A stretch of 64,000 nucleotides of DNA from NCBI GenBank assembly GCA_000492175.2, contig CP097573.1, positions 992,001-1,056,000 on the forward strand. The letters run 5' to 3'. Source of the DNA: Firmicutes bacterium ASF500 (GTDB taxonomy: Bacteria > Bacillota > Clostridia > Oscillospirales > Oscillospiraceae). The translations under genes and the position numbers were made by a program. Below, piece after piece: positions 8,186 to 15,695 of the stretch; the first letter of the stretch is position 1; each line of letters starts with the position of its first letter. The notes beneath the pieces were generated by a model. The model was not told where the DNA came from and ran no database searches. It saw only the letters and a program-made list of their open reading frames with translations.

Positions 8186-8854
8186 CTACAGGGCGTAGGC
8201 CCCCAGCCGCTTCTCCCCCCAGCGCTGAAGCCAGGTGAGAACGGTGGAAAACAGCAGATAGACCAGGGCCACCTCGGTGTACAGCAACAGGGGCTCATAG
8301 ACGCTGGCGTTGATCTGTACGGTGGCCCGGAACATCTCCGTCATGGTGATGTTGGACACCAGGGAGGTGTCCTTAATCATGGCGATGAGGGAGTTGGACA
8401 GGGCGGGAAAGGCCCCCCGCATGGCCTGGGGCAGGATGACGGAGCGGACGGTCTGGAGCCAGGTCAGCCCCAGGCACCGGCCCGCCTCCAGCTGTCCGCC
8501 GGGGATGGACTCCAGCGCCCCCCGGACGGTCTCGGCGCAGTAGGCCCCCTCGTTGATGGAGAAGACCAGCACGGCGGCGGGAAAGGGGGCCAGCACCAGC
8601 CCCACCTTGGCCAGGCCATAGAACACCAGAAACAGCTGCACCAGCAGCGGGGTGCCCCGGATGACCCAGATATAAAACCGGCACAGCTGCCTCAGCACCG
8701 GGACCTGGGCATACTGGACCAGAGCCACCGCCACCGCGATGACCATCGCCAGAGAAAAGGAGATGGCGGTGAGGGGGACGGTGGCCGTCAGGCCTGGGAT
8801 GAGAATCTTTGGGAAGGAATTTACAAATATGTCGATGAGCCGCGAGTCCAGCAT
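8186..8854 (-). CDS. Amino-acid ABC transporter permease
   Basis: 222 residues, HisM/GlnP type, with about five membrane helices. The EAA loop for ATPase docking reads EAGRCLGLTWLQTVRSVILP (about 143-162). The N-terminal GLTATVPLTAISFSLAMVIA is the typical first helix of the family. GGAG precedes the ATG. It is first in a two-gene unit with the binding protein 36 bases downstream. Specificity is presumably for a polar amino acid. The missing ATPase gene is the only odd point. Confidence 0.92.
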   Translation of the reverse strand: MLDSRLIDIFVNSFPKILIPGLTATVPLTAISFSLAMVIAVAVALVQYAQVPVLRQLCRFYIWVIRGTPLLVQLFLVFYGLAKVGLVLAPFPAAVLVFSINEGAYCAETVRGALESIPGGQLEAGRCLGLTWLQTVRSVILPQAMRGAFPALSNSLIAMIKDTSLVSNITMTEMFRATVQINASVYEPLLLYTEVALVYLLFSTVLTWLQRWGEKRLGAYAL

Positions 8855-8884
8855 GTCGTTTGCTCCTGTTTCGGTATTCTTCGG

Positions 8885-9946
8885 TCACTCAGAGAGGGCG
8901 GCCATGATGTCCGCCACCGTGGGGGGACACCCCTTCACCTGACAGGACGCCTGGCCGCAGCAGCTTCCAATGCCCAGGCCGTCGAAGGGGACCCCCTTCC
9001 AGCCCTGGCCGATGGCGATTTTCTCCGGCTTGGCCCCGCTGAGGTGGAGGGCCCGGACCAGGGCGGCGTAGCAGGCCGAGCAGGCCGACCGGGCGTCCAC
9101 CCTCCGGGTGAGGGCGGCCACCTTCCGGGAGGGCCTGGGGTATGCCGCCGACGGGTCGGGCTGGTTGAGCAGGATTACATCCTCAGGCTCCACCCGGCTG
9201 CACCCCGCCCCCCACTCCTCCGCCAGGGCGATGTAGGGCGCCTCGCTCAGGTCCAGGCCCAGCAGCTGACAGCCGTAGGCGTCCACCTGGACGGGGTCGG
9301 TCCCTAGATACATCCGCCCGGTGTGGACGGGACTGCCCCCCTCCTCAAAGTCCAGGTCGCCGCAGATGCTGTCCACAATGGTCAGCTGAGGCCGGAGGGC
9401 GGCAGCCAGGGCGGCGATGGGCTTCATCAGCCCCTCGGTGTGAAAGCGGCGCTTCTCCCTGTCGGGGATACAGCCCTTGCAGTTTTTCAGCGCGCAGGTC
9501 ATGGCCGTCTGACAGTGGCCCTTGAGGACGGGCAGGTCAATGAGAAAGTCCGCGTCCAGCGCCCGGCGGCAGATCTCCATAGGCCGCAGGGGGGTGTCCA
9601 CCAGGCGGGTCTTGTCCTGCTTCAGGTCGTAGAAGGGGACGTGATACCGCTCCGCCAGCTCCTCACAGCCGCAGATGCGGAAGGCCCGCTGGGTGCTGTC
9701 CCCAACCCAGGCGCTCTCAATCACGCTGATGTCGGAAAAGCCCTTGCCCTGCAAATACTCAATGGCCCCGGACAGCACGCCGGGGTGGGTGGTGGCCCCC
9801 TCCTCCGCCGGGCGGGACACCACCAGGTTGGGCTTGAGGGCGATGCTGGCCCCGGCGGGGATCATGTCCGCCGCCTGAGCCGCCTCCATCAGGGCGATTG
9901 TCATCCCGTGGGCGTCGTCGCCGTAAATTTGGTAGATTTTTCCCAT
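8885..9946 (-). CDS. DUF362 domain-containing protein
   Basis: 353 residues from MGKIYQIYGDD, preceded by AAGGAGGAATAT; an upstream in-frame extension lacks a site. Residues ~1-230 match the DUF362 fold: ALKPNLVV near 36, VLKGHCQTAMTCALKNCKGC near 155-175, and a DSICGDLDFEEGG segment near 205. The C-terminal ~80 residues carry cysteine pairs (SACSACYAAL and GSCCGQASCQVKGCPP) that could hold a metal or Fe-S cluster, unlike DUF362 proteins with a classical ferredoxin domain. No biochemical function is established for the family. The gene has its own promoter divergent from the debranching enzyme. Confidence 0.8.
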   Translation of the reverse strand: MGKIYQIYGDDAHGMTIALMEAAQAADMIPAGASIALKPNLVVSRPAEEGATTHPGVLSGAIEYLQGKGFSDISVIESAWVGDSTQRAFRICGCEELAERYHVPFYDLKQDKTRLVDTPLRPMEICRRALDADFLIDLPVLKGHCQTAMTCALKNCKGCIPDREKRRFHTEGLMKPIAALAAALRPQLTIVDSICGDLDFEEGGSPVHTGRMYLGTDPVQVDAYGCQLLGLDLSEAPYIALAEEWGAGCSRVEPEDVILLNQPDPSAAYPRPSRKVAALTRRVDARSACSACYAALVRALHLSGAKPEKIAIGQGWKGVPFDGLGIGSCCGQASCQVKGCPPTVADIMAALSE

Positions 9947-9995
9947 ATATTCCTCCTTGGGCGGCAAAACGGAAATAAAAACCACATTGGCGGTT

Positions 9996-10025
9996 ATTAT
10001 ACCACAGATTCGCCAGATTGGGCAA
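9996..10025 (-). promoter_or_regulatory. Promoter of the DUF362 gene
   Basis: On the minus strand TTGCCC (10020-10025), an 18-base spacer and TATAAT (9996-10001). It lies 50 bases before the start codon. Confidence 0.55.
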
Positions 10026-10033
10026 TCCTTTTC

Positions 10034-10062
10034 TTTACGGATTTGGTTTCAGGTGTTATAAT
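10034..10062 (+). promoter_or_regulatory. Promoter of the debranching-enzyme gene
   Basis: TTTACG (10034-10039), a 17-base spacer and a consensus TATAAT (10057-10062), 44 bases before the ATG and back to back with the DUF362 promoter. Confidence 0.65.
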
Positions 10063-10106
10063 AGCAAATTAAGAAAAAATCCCAGCTAAAATAAGGAGGA
10101 ACCGAT

Positions 10107-12212
10107 ATGGAGAAAACCGTCAGCGCCCAGGAGCCCGTTCAGATCGGCCTGTCCCGCTCCATCCACCTGGTCCCCATGGACCATGTGGACGGGTTCGATA
10201 TCCGCCCCGGCCTCTATGAGATTAACGGCGCCACCGCCATCCCCGGCGGCGTCAACTTCACCGTCCACTCCAAGGGCGCGGAGACCATCTCTCTGCTCCT
10301 CTTCCACAGGAAGGCGGACGAGCCCTACGCAGTGATTCCCTTCCCCAAAAACTACCGGATCGGCGATGTCTACTCTATGATCGTCTTCAAGCTGAACATC
10401 GACGAGTTTGAGTACGCCTACCGGGTGGAGGGCCCCTACGACCCCGCCAAGGGCCTGCTTTTCGACGGAAGCCGCTATCTGCTGGACCCCTACGCCAAGG
10501 CAGTCACCGGCCAGAGCCAGTGGGGCATCAAGCCCCCCGCGGGCCGTCAGCACTACAAGGCCCGGGTGGTCAAGGACGACTTCGATTGGCGGGGCAATCA
10601 CCAGCCCCTCCTGCCCATGGAGGACCTGATTATCTACGAACTCCACGTCCGGGGCTTCACCAAGGCCCTCTCCTCCGGGGTCGCCCACCCCGGCACCTTC
10701 GCCGGACTGATGGAGAAGCTGGACTATATTCAGGAGCTGGGAGTCAACGCCATCGAGCTGATGCCCATCTTCGAGTTTGACGAGATGCAGGACTTCCGTC
10801 AGGTGGACGGCAAGACTCTGTTCAACTACTGGGGCTACAGCACGGTGAGCTTTTTCGCCCCCAACACCAGCTACACCGCCTCCACCGAGTACAACCGGGA
10901 GGGCAACGAGCTCAAGCGCCTTATTCAGGCCTGCCATCAGCGGGGAATCGAGGTCTATCTGGACGTGGTATTCAACCACACGGCGGAGGGGGACGAGCGG
11001 GGCCCGGTGTTCTCCTTCAAGGGCTTTGACAACAACATCTACTACCTCCTCACCCCCGACGGGCGCTACTATAACTTCTCCGGCTGCGGCAACACCATGA
11101 ACTGCAACCACCCTGTGGTCCGTCAGATGATTTTGGACTGCCTGCGCTACTGGGTCACTACCTACCGCGTGGACGGCTTCCGGTTCGATCTGGCCTCCAT
11201 CCTGGGCCGCAGTGAGGACGGCTCCCCCATGGGGGCCCCGCCCCTGCTCCAGTCCCTGGCCTTCGACCCCATTCTGGGGGACGTGAAGCTTATCGCCGAG
11301 GCCTGGGACGCCGGGGGGCTCTACCAGGTGGGTACCTTCCCCGCCTGGAACCGGTGGGCGGAGTGGAACGGCCGCTACCGGGACGACCTGCGCCGCTACC
11401 TCAAGGGCAGCGAGGGCTGCGCCCAGCTGGCCGCCCTGCGTCTGATGGGCTCTCAGGATATGTACGGCAGTCAGGGCCGCACCGACGCCTCGGTGAACTT
11501 CATCACCTGCCACGACGGCTTTACCCTCTGGGACCTGTTCTGCTACAACGAAAAGCACAACCTGGCCAACGGCTGGAACAACACCGACGGGGCCAACGAC
11601 AACAACAGCTGGAACTGCGGCGCGGAGGGGGAGTCGGACGACCCGGAGATCAACGCCCTCCGCCGCCGGATGTGCCGCAACGCCTTCGCCCTGCTCATGT
11701 GCTCCCGGGGGACCCCCATGTTCCTGGCCGGGGACGAGTTCTGCAACACCCAGTTCGGCAACAACAACGCCTACTGTCAGGACAACATGATCTCCTGGCT
11801 GGACTGGGACCGGCTGGAGTCCAACCGGGATATGTTCGAGTTCTTTCAATATATGATCCGCTTCCGCAAGGAGCACCGGGTGGTCCGGGCCCGGACCGGC
11901 GACGGTTCCTGCGGCTTCCCCGACGTGAGCTTCCACGGCGTCACCCCCTGGCGGGACCGGCCCTTTGACAGCTACGACCACTATGTGGGCGTGATGTTCT
12001 CCGGCTGGGAGCGGGACGCCGGGCCCCAGGTGGTCTATGTGGCCTCCAACGCCTGGTGGGAGGAGCTGTCCGTCACCCTGCCCCAGCTGCCCGCCTCCAT
12101 GAGCTGGCACCGGGCGGTGGACACCTGGCAGGCGGAGCAGTCCGAAATTCCTGTTTCCGGACTTGAAATCTCCGTCCGCCCCCGGAGCGTGATGGTGCTT
12201 GTGGGAAAATAG
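10107..12212 (+). CDS. GlgX/isoamylase-type glycogen debranching enzyme (GH13)
   Basis: 701 residues. An N-terminal beta-sandwich (CBM48-like, about 35-135) precedes the GH13 barrel. Catalytic landmarks are DVVFNHTAEG (region I), VDGFRFDLAS with the nucleophile Asp (region II), LIAEAWDAGG with the acid/base Glu (region III) and ITCHDGFTLWD with the transition-state His-Asp (region IV). A C-terminal beta domain ends ISVRPRSVMVL. The pattern is that of alpha-1,6 debranching enzymes (isoamylase/GlgX), acting on glycogen or starch in the cytoplasm; no signal peptide is present. AAGGAGG lies 8 bases before the ATG. Pullulanase-type specificity is less likely but not excluded. Confidence 0.88.
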   Translation: MEKTVSAQEPVQIGLSRSIHLVPMDHVDGFDIRPGLYEINGATAIPGGVNFTVHSKGAETISLLLFHRKADEPYAVIPFPKNYRIGDVYSMIVFKLNIDEFEYAYRVEGPYDPAKGLLFDGSRYLLDPYAKAVTGQSQWGIKPPAGRQHYKARVVKDDFDWRGNHQPLLPMEDLIIYELHVRGFTKALSSGVAHPGTFAGLMEKLDYIQELGVNAIELMPIFEFDEMQDFRQVDGKTLFNYWGYSTVSFFAPNTSYTASTEYNREGNELKRLIQACHQRGIEVYLDVVFNHTAEGDERGPVFSFKGFDNNIYYLLTPDGRYYNFSGCGNTMNCNHPVVRQMILDCLRYWVTTYRVDGFRFDLASILGRSEDGSPMGAPPLLQSLAFDPILGDVKLIAEAWDAGGLYQVGTFPAWNRWAEWNGRYRDDLRRYLKGSEGCAQLAALRLMGSQDMYGSQGRTDASVNFITCHDGFTLWDLFCYNEKHNLANGWNNTDGANDNNSWNCGAEGESDDPEINALRRRMCRNAFALLMCSRGTPMFLAGDEFCNTQFGNNNAYCQDNMISWLDWDRLESNRDMFEFFQYMIRFRKEHRVVRARTGDGSCGFPDVSFHGVTPWRDRPFDSYDHYVGVMFSGWERDAGPQVVYVASNAWWEELSVTLPQLPASMSWHRAVDTWQAEQSEIPVSGLEISVRPRSVMVLVGK

Positions 12213-12224
12213 ACCATAACCAGA

Positions 12225-12254
12225 GGGACGCGGCTCTAGGCCGCGTCCCCTTTT
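12225..12254. terminator. Terminator between convergent genes
   Basis: GGGACGCGGC-TCTAG-GCCGCGTCCC followed by CTTTT; it sits between the debranching gene and the convergent deacetylase, whose stop lies inside the hairpin. Confidence 0.8.
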
Positions 12255-13027
12255 GCCGGACACTGCCGCCCGGTGTGGTCAATGGTATAGTCCCCGGTGA
12301 GGATAATCTGAGAGATGGGGACGAAGGTATAGCCCTCCTGGAGCAGGGTCTGAATGATGCCGGGGAGGGCCTCCGGCGTGTGAAGGGCGGCGTTGTGAAA
12401 CAGGACAATGGACCCGGGCTGTACCTTGGAGGTCACCCGCCGGGTGATCTCTCCGGCGGACAGGTCCTTCCAGTCCAGGCTGTCCACGTCCCACTGGATG
12501 GGCTCCATGCCGGTGGAGCGGACCGCGTTGATGGAGTTGTCGTCATAATCCCCATAGGGCAGGCGGACCAGGGTGGGCCGGACGCCGGTGACCGCCTCGA
12601 TCTTGTCGTTGCAGGCGTTCAGGTCGGCGGCCACCTGGTCGGCGGACAGCTGGGGGTAGTGGGCGTGGGTGTTGGAGTGGTTCATCACCTCGTGACCCGC
12701 GTCGTGCAGGGCCTTTACCGACTCCGGATATTTGTCCACCCAGTCCCCCACTACAAAGAAGGTGGCCTTCACGCTGTACTGCTCCAATATGTCGATGAGC
12801 TGCTGGGTGTCCTCGTTGCCCCAGGCGGCGTCAAAGCTGATGGACACCAGCTTCTGGTCCCGCTGAACGCAGTAGATGGGCAGCTGCCGGGCCGCCGCCG
12901 ACGCCCCCACCGCGGCGGGGTAGTTGACCACATAGAACATCACCGCCGCCAGACACAGACAGGCCAGCGCCGTCCACCACTGTCTCCCGATGTAGATGAT
13001 CCTGACCTGCTCCCGCTTTTCTCTCAT
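12236..13027 (-). CDS. PdaB-like polysaccharide deacetylase, membrane anchored
   Basis: 263 residues from MREKREQVR, chosen because GGAG stands 8 bases upstream; a start 15 bases earlier is also possible. One N-terminal membrane helix (about 20-40) precedes the NodB/CE4 domain. Motif 1 is ISFDAAWGNEDT (the catalytic/metal Asp replaced by the A-A-W context seen in sporulation deacetylases). Motif 2 is HEVMNHSNTHAH, motif 3 RLPYGDYDD, motif 4 WDVDSLDW and motif 5 IVLFHNAALHTPEAL. This set resembles the spore-cortex-linked PdaB/YlxY group in Firmicutes, consistent with a spore former. Substrate is inferred as peptidoglycan. Confidence 0.86.
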   Translation of the reverse strand: MREKREQVRIIYIGRQWWTALACLCLAAVMFYVVNYPAAVGASAAARQLPIYCVQRDQKLVSISFDAAWGNEDTQQLIDILEQYSVKATFFVVGDWVDKYPESVKALHDAGHEVMNHSNTHAHYPQLSADQVAADLNACNDKIEAVTGVRPTLVRLPYGDYDDNSINAVRSTGMEPIQWDVDSLDWKDLSAGEITRRVTSKVQPGSIVLFHNAALHTPEALPGIIQTLLQEGYTFVPISQIILTGDYTIDHTGRQCPAKGDAA

Positions 13028-13245
13028 GACACGCACTCCCATTCCATTCTGTTTTCCCCATGCGGGGCCTTGTGATTCAACTATATGAAAGCTTCCTGCC
13101 TCGTATCACAGAGAGTACCCGGCTCAGACATAAAAAATGAAAAGCCGCCCTTAAGGTCAGTACGCATAAAGGACAAGCCAAAAAACAACATATAATAAGG
13201 CAGTTACCGAAAAAGCAAACCTTTGTGACAAAATGAAACAAGCAG

Positions 13246-13287
13246 AAAAACGCACGATTTGACAATCAAAGTCAATCGTGCGTTTTT
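13246..13287. terminator. Strong hairpin at the left edge of the mobile remnant
   Basis: AAAAACGCACGATTTGAC and GTCAATCGTGCGTTTTT pair around an AATCAAA loop, with one bulge. It has A- and T-runs on both sides, so it can terminate in either direction. It lies in the 284-base gap (13028-13311) between the deacetylase and the RepA-like gene, in which I see no gene; it marks the change from chromosomal-looking to mobile-element sequence. Confidence 0.65.
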
Positions 13288-13311
13288 CACTTTCAAAAAG
13301 GAGGGCAATCT

Positions 13312-14199
13312 ATGCCGAGCGTAACTTTATCAGACTATTTTTGCGGCGATGAAGAAATACAGTTTTCACACTTTCGCATCCCCCGCCAGCTTATCACCCA
13401 TCCTCATTTCAAGCCCCTGTCCACTGATGCCAAGCTACTATATGGTATGCTACTGAACCGCATGAGCCTGTCCGCAAAAAATGGCTGGCACGACAACACC
13501 GGGCGGGTTTATATTTACTTCACTGTAAAAGAAGTCTGCGAAGCCATAGGCTGCGGGCGAAACAAGGCCATGCGGTTATTGGCAGAGTTGGATACCAGCA
13601 AAGGAATCGGCCTGATTGAGCGCGTCAAGCAGGGCCAGGGCAAGCCGGACAGGGTTTTTGTCAAGCGGATCACTGTACAGGAAGATACGGAGGCACCCGG
13701 CCAAGGCCCTGCCGCACCCATTTCATCGGCTGATTTTTCCGACATCCAGAGGTCGGAAAAATCGACTTCAAGGCGTCGGGAAAATCGACCTCTTGAGGTT
13801 TCAAATGCAAACCCAAGTTATATTGATAAAAACCAAACTAATTTTATCCATACTAATCAATCTATCTATCCCCCTACCCCCATCGCGGAACGACTGGAGA
13901 TGGATGGATACGAGTTAAGAGAGGAACGCAGATCAAATAGTACGTATTATGAGCATTTACAGTTTTTCTACTGTTCAGCACGATGTTGGGGAAATGCGTC
14001 TCACCGTGAGACGCATTACTTTTGTGGAAAAAACGCCGTTAAAAAAGGAATCACCTACCCAGCGGCACCACAGCGGACAGCGCCGCCAAAAGGCGGTGCT
14101 GTCCGAGCAAGTATGTCATTTGTTAAACACAAACGACCCTTGTTAGGGGGCACACCCCCCTTAAAACCCCCAGTCTACGGAAAATACGTCTCACCGTGA
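13312..14199 (+). pseudogene. RepA-like replication initiator, C-terminally disrupted
   Basis: 295 codons with a good AGGAGG start site. Residues ~15-125 match the N-terminal winged-helix domain of replication initiators found in clostridial elements: FSHFRIPRQLITHPHFKPLS, then STDAKLLYGMLLNRM and YFTVKEVCEAIGCGRNKAMR. A Ser/Pro-rich linker follows. After about residue 200 the sequence no longer looks like an initiator tail. It becomes a low-quality frame that runs through a 25-bp palindrome at 13993 and stops inside another at 14183. The C-terminal domain is therefore missing or frameshifted, and the product is probably non-functional for replication. Confidence 0.7.
13993..14017. repeat. 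25-bp palindrome, copy 1
   Basis: AATGCGTCTCAC-C-GTGAGACGCATT, perfect 12-bp arms. Lies within the degraded 3' part of the RepA-like frame. Confidence 0.85.
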
Positions 14200-14207
14200 G
14201 ACGCATT
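14183..14207. repeat. 25-bp palindrome, copy 2
   Basis: AATACGTCTCAC-C-GTGAGACGCATT, one arm mismatch against copy 1. It supplies the stop codon of the RepA-like frame and ends 17 bases before the MobC start. Confidence 0.85.
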
Positions 14208-14224
14208 ATAAAAAGGAGACTGCC

Positions 14225-14533
14225 ATGCGAAAACGCGAACATTTTATCGGCCTATGGTTGGATGATATAGAATATAGGCATTTACTGAAACAATGTGTCC
14301 TGTCTGGCCTCAATGCCAGCACCCTGATCCGGCACAGTATTATGGACGTAAACATTCAGCCGAAGCCACCCGACACCTACGCCGCCCTGCTGCGGGAGTT
14401 GTCGGCAATCGGGAACAACGTAAATCAGATTGCATATTGGGCCAACGCCACCAAAGGCAGCGGAAAAGCAGAGATTGCAGAAGCTGTTGCGTTAGTACAG
14501 CGGGCGTGGCGTTTGGTGAAAGAGATGCTGTAA
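14225..14533 (+). CDS. MobC-like relaxosome protein
   Basis: 102 residues. The N-terminal ribbon-helix-helix-like part begins RKREHFIGLWLDDIEYRHL. It is followed by the conserved MobC core LLRELSAIGNNVNQIAYWAN and a C-terminal helix. AAAAGGAG precedes the ATG. Such proteins help a relaxase nick DNA at an origin of transfer. No relaxase is encoded next to it, so it is an orphan. A large nested inverted repeat 70 bases downstream (14604-14656) may be a relic of the transfer origin. The remaining length matches the family, so the gene itself looks intact. Confidence 0.82.
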   Translation: MRKREHFIGLWLDDIEYRHLLKQCVLSGLNASTLIRHSIMDVNIQPKPPDTYAALLRELSAIGNNVNQIAYWANATKGSGKAEIAEAVALVQRAWRLVKEML

Positions 14534-14603
14534 CATGATAAAGCGTCACAATGCGGGGTATGCCCCCTCAATGTGCCAGATTTTACACCACCGCCCTTTG
14601 TCC

Positions 14604-14656
14604 GTCAAGGCCAAGACGAGCCGCGCCGGACGCAAGCGTCCGGCGCGGGCCTTGAC
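14604..14656. other. Nested inverted repeat, possible oriT relic
   Basis: Outer arms GTCAAGGCC / GGCCTTGAC and inner arms GCGCCGGACGC / GCGTCCGGCGC around AA. It lies in the gene-free stretch 14534-14936, which otherwise holds a terminator and palindrome copy 3. Reading frames across the stretch have no family resemblance. Its place next to mobC suggests a transfer origin, but a plain structured RNA or terminator fits too. Confidence 0.4.
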
Positions 14657-14702
14657 AGCCAAAGGCCGTCGGTGCTTTTGGTGGTTAAGGGGGACATACC
14701 CC

Positions 14703-14726
14703 AAAACCGGCTTGCGCCGGTTTTTT
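14703..14726 (+). terminator. Rho-independent terminator
   Basis: AAAACCGGC-TTGC-GCCGGTTTTTT, a perfect stem followed by a T-run, downstream of mobC. Confidence 0.75.
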
Positions 14727-14816
14727 CGTTATGGGCAACGCCAGCGTTTCCCGGAACGTGCGGCGGTTATCGTCAGGCAAAGGCGGCGGGCGCTTATGCG
14801 CCCAGGTATCCCTATA

Positions 14817-14841
14817 AATGCGTCTCACGGTGAGACGCATT
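14817..14841. repeat. 25-bp palindrome, copy 3 (inverted)
   Basis: AATGCGTCTCAC-G-GTGAGACGCATT; the central base is the complement of the other copies, so this one sits in the opposite orientation. Confidence 0.85.
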
Positions 14842-14936
14842 TTCAATCCCTCAGATAATAGACATCAATGCCCTTTGACGGAAACACCGAAAACTGCTAT
14901 AATGATACTGACAATTTTGCGGGGAGGTGACTGCCT

Positions 14937-15653
14937 ATGTACCGTATTGCGATATGCGAGGACGAGCCGCTGATGGCGCAAGAAAATGAAACTATGCTCT
15001 GCCGTATTCTGGAGAACCGCCATTTCCGGCGGGATATTGACTTTACCGTTTCCAGCTTTTCCACAGCGGGGCCGCTGTTGACCGCTCTGCGGAACCAGCC
15101 CGCGTCTTTTCATCTGCTTTTGTTGGATATTAGGCTGGCGCAGGAAAACGGCGTGGAGCTGGCCAACTATCTGCGGGAGTCCGATATTGGCTGTTCCGTC
15201 ATCTATATCACCGCCTATACAGAATATATGCAGGACGCCTTTTCTACCTATACGCTGGGGTATTTTTTGAAGCCGGTGGACGAGAAAAAGCTGGCAAAGG
15301 CCATCGAATGGGATCTGCGGAAAAACTACCGCCCGGAGCAGATCGCGCTGCCCGTCAACGGCGGCTTACGCAAGGTAATGGTCCAGGATATTCTCTACGC
15401 GGAGGCGGTCAACCACAAAGCCGCCGTGTATCTGCCGGAAGAAGTTATATCTGTCAACCTGAGCTTTCGGGAGTTGCTCTCCCATTTGCAGGGGGACACG
15501 TTCTGCCGCTGTCACAACAGCTTTGTTGTTAATTTGAAACACGTCCATAAGCGAACCGCGCGGGGATTGCTTCTGAACACCGGAGCAGAACTTCCAATCA
15601 GCCGCGCCTATCAGCAGGAGACTACCAAACAATTCGTCGCTTTTATCCAATAG
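14937..15653 (+). CDS. LytTR-family response regulator
   Basis: 238 residues. The receiver domain (about 1-125) has the acidic pair CEDEP, the phospho-acceptor in LLLLDIRLAQENG, the conserved Thr/Ser-type ITAYTEY and the Lys in FLKPVDEKKL. The LytTR DNA-binding domain (about 140-235) contains YAEAVNHKAAVYL, the FCRCHNSFVVNLKHV motif and the C-terminal LPISRAYQ. GGGGAGGTG precedes the ATG. It is convergent with the GHKL kinase at 15694 and most likely its partner, as in AgrA/AgrC-type systems. The SLH surface protein downstream is a possible target, but no binding site was confirmed. Confidence 0.93.
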   Translation: MYRIAICEDEPLMAQENETMLCRILENRHFRRDIDFTVSSFSTAGPLLTALRNQPASFHLLLLDIRLAQENGVELANYLRESDIGCSVIYITAYTEYMQDAFSTYTLGYFLKPVDEKKLAKAIEWDLRKNYRPEQIALPVNGGLRKVMVQDILYAEAVNHKAAVYLPEEVISVNLSFRELLSHLQGDTFCRCHNSFVVNLKHVHKRTARGLLLNTGAELPISRAYQQETTKQFVAFIQ

Positions 15654-15654
15654 A

Positions 15655-15695
15655 AACCGCCCTCTCTGTGGTTGTCACAGAAAGGGCGGCTTTTT
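15655..15695. terminator. Bidirectional terminator
   Basis: ACCGCCCTCTCTGTG and CACAGAAAGGGCGGC pair around GTTGT with a T-run on the plus strand, between the convergent regulator and kinase genes. Confidence 0.8.

Noticed and set aside
10086..12263. Long minus-strand open frame opposite the debranching gene
   Set aside because: High-GC third positions create long antisense frames; composition is Gly/Val/His-rich with no family pattern, and the plus-strand GH13 gene is certain.
13077..13265. 62-residue hydrophobic minus-strand frame
   Set aside because: No start site, Phe/Cys-rich low-complexity content, and it overlaps the hairpin at 13246.
14535..14858. Possible basic protein downstream of mobC
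   Set aside because: The frame crosses a nested inverted repeat and a terminator, is Arg-rich in a way typical of GC-rich noncoding DNA, and resembles no family.
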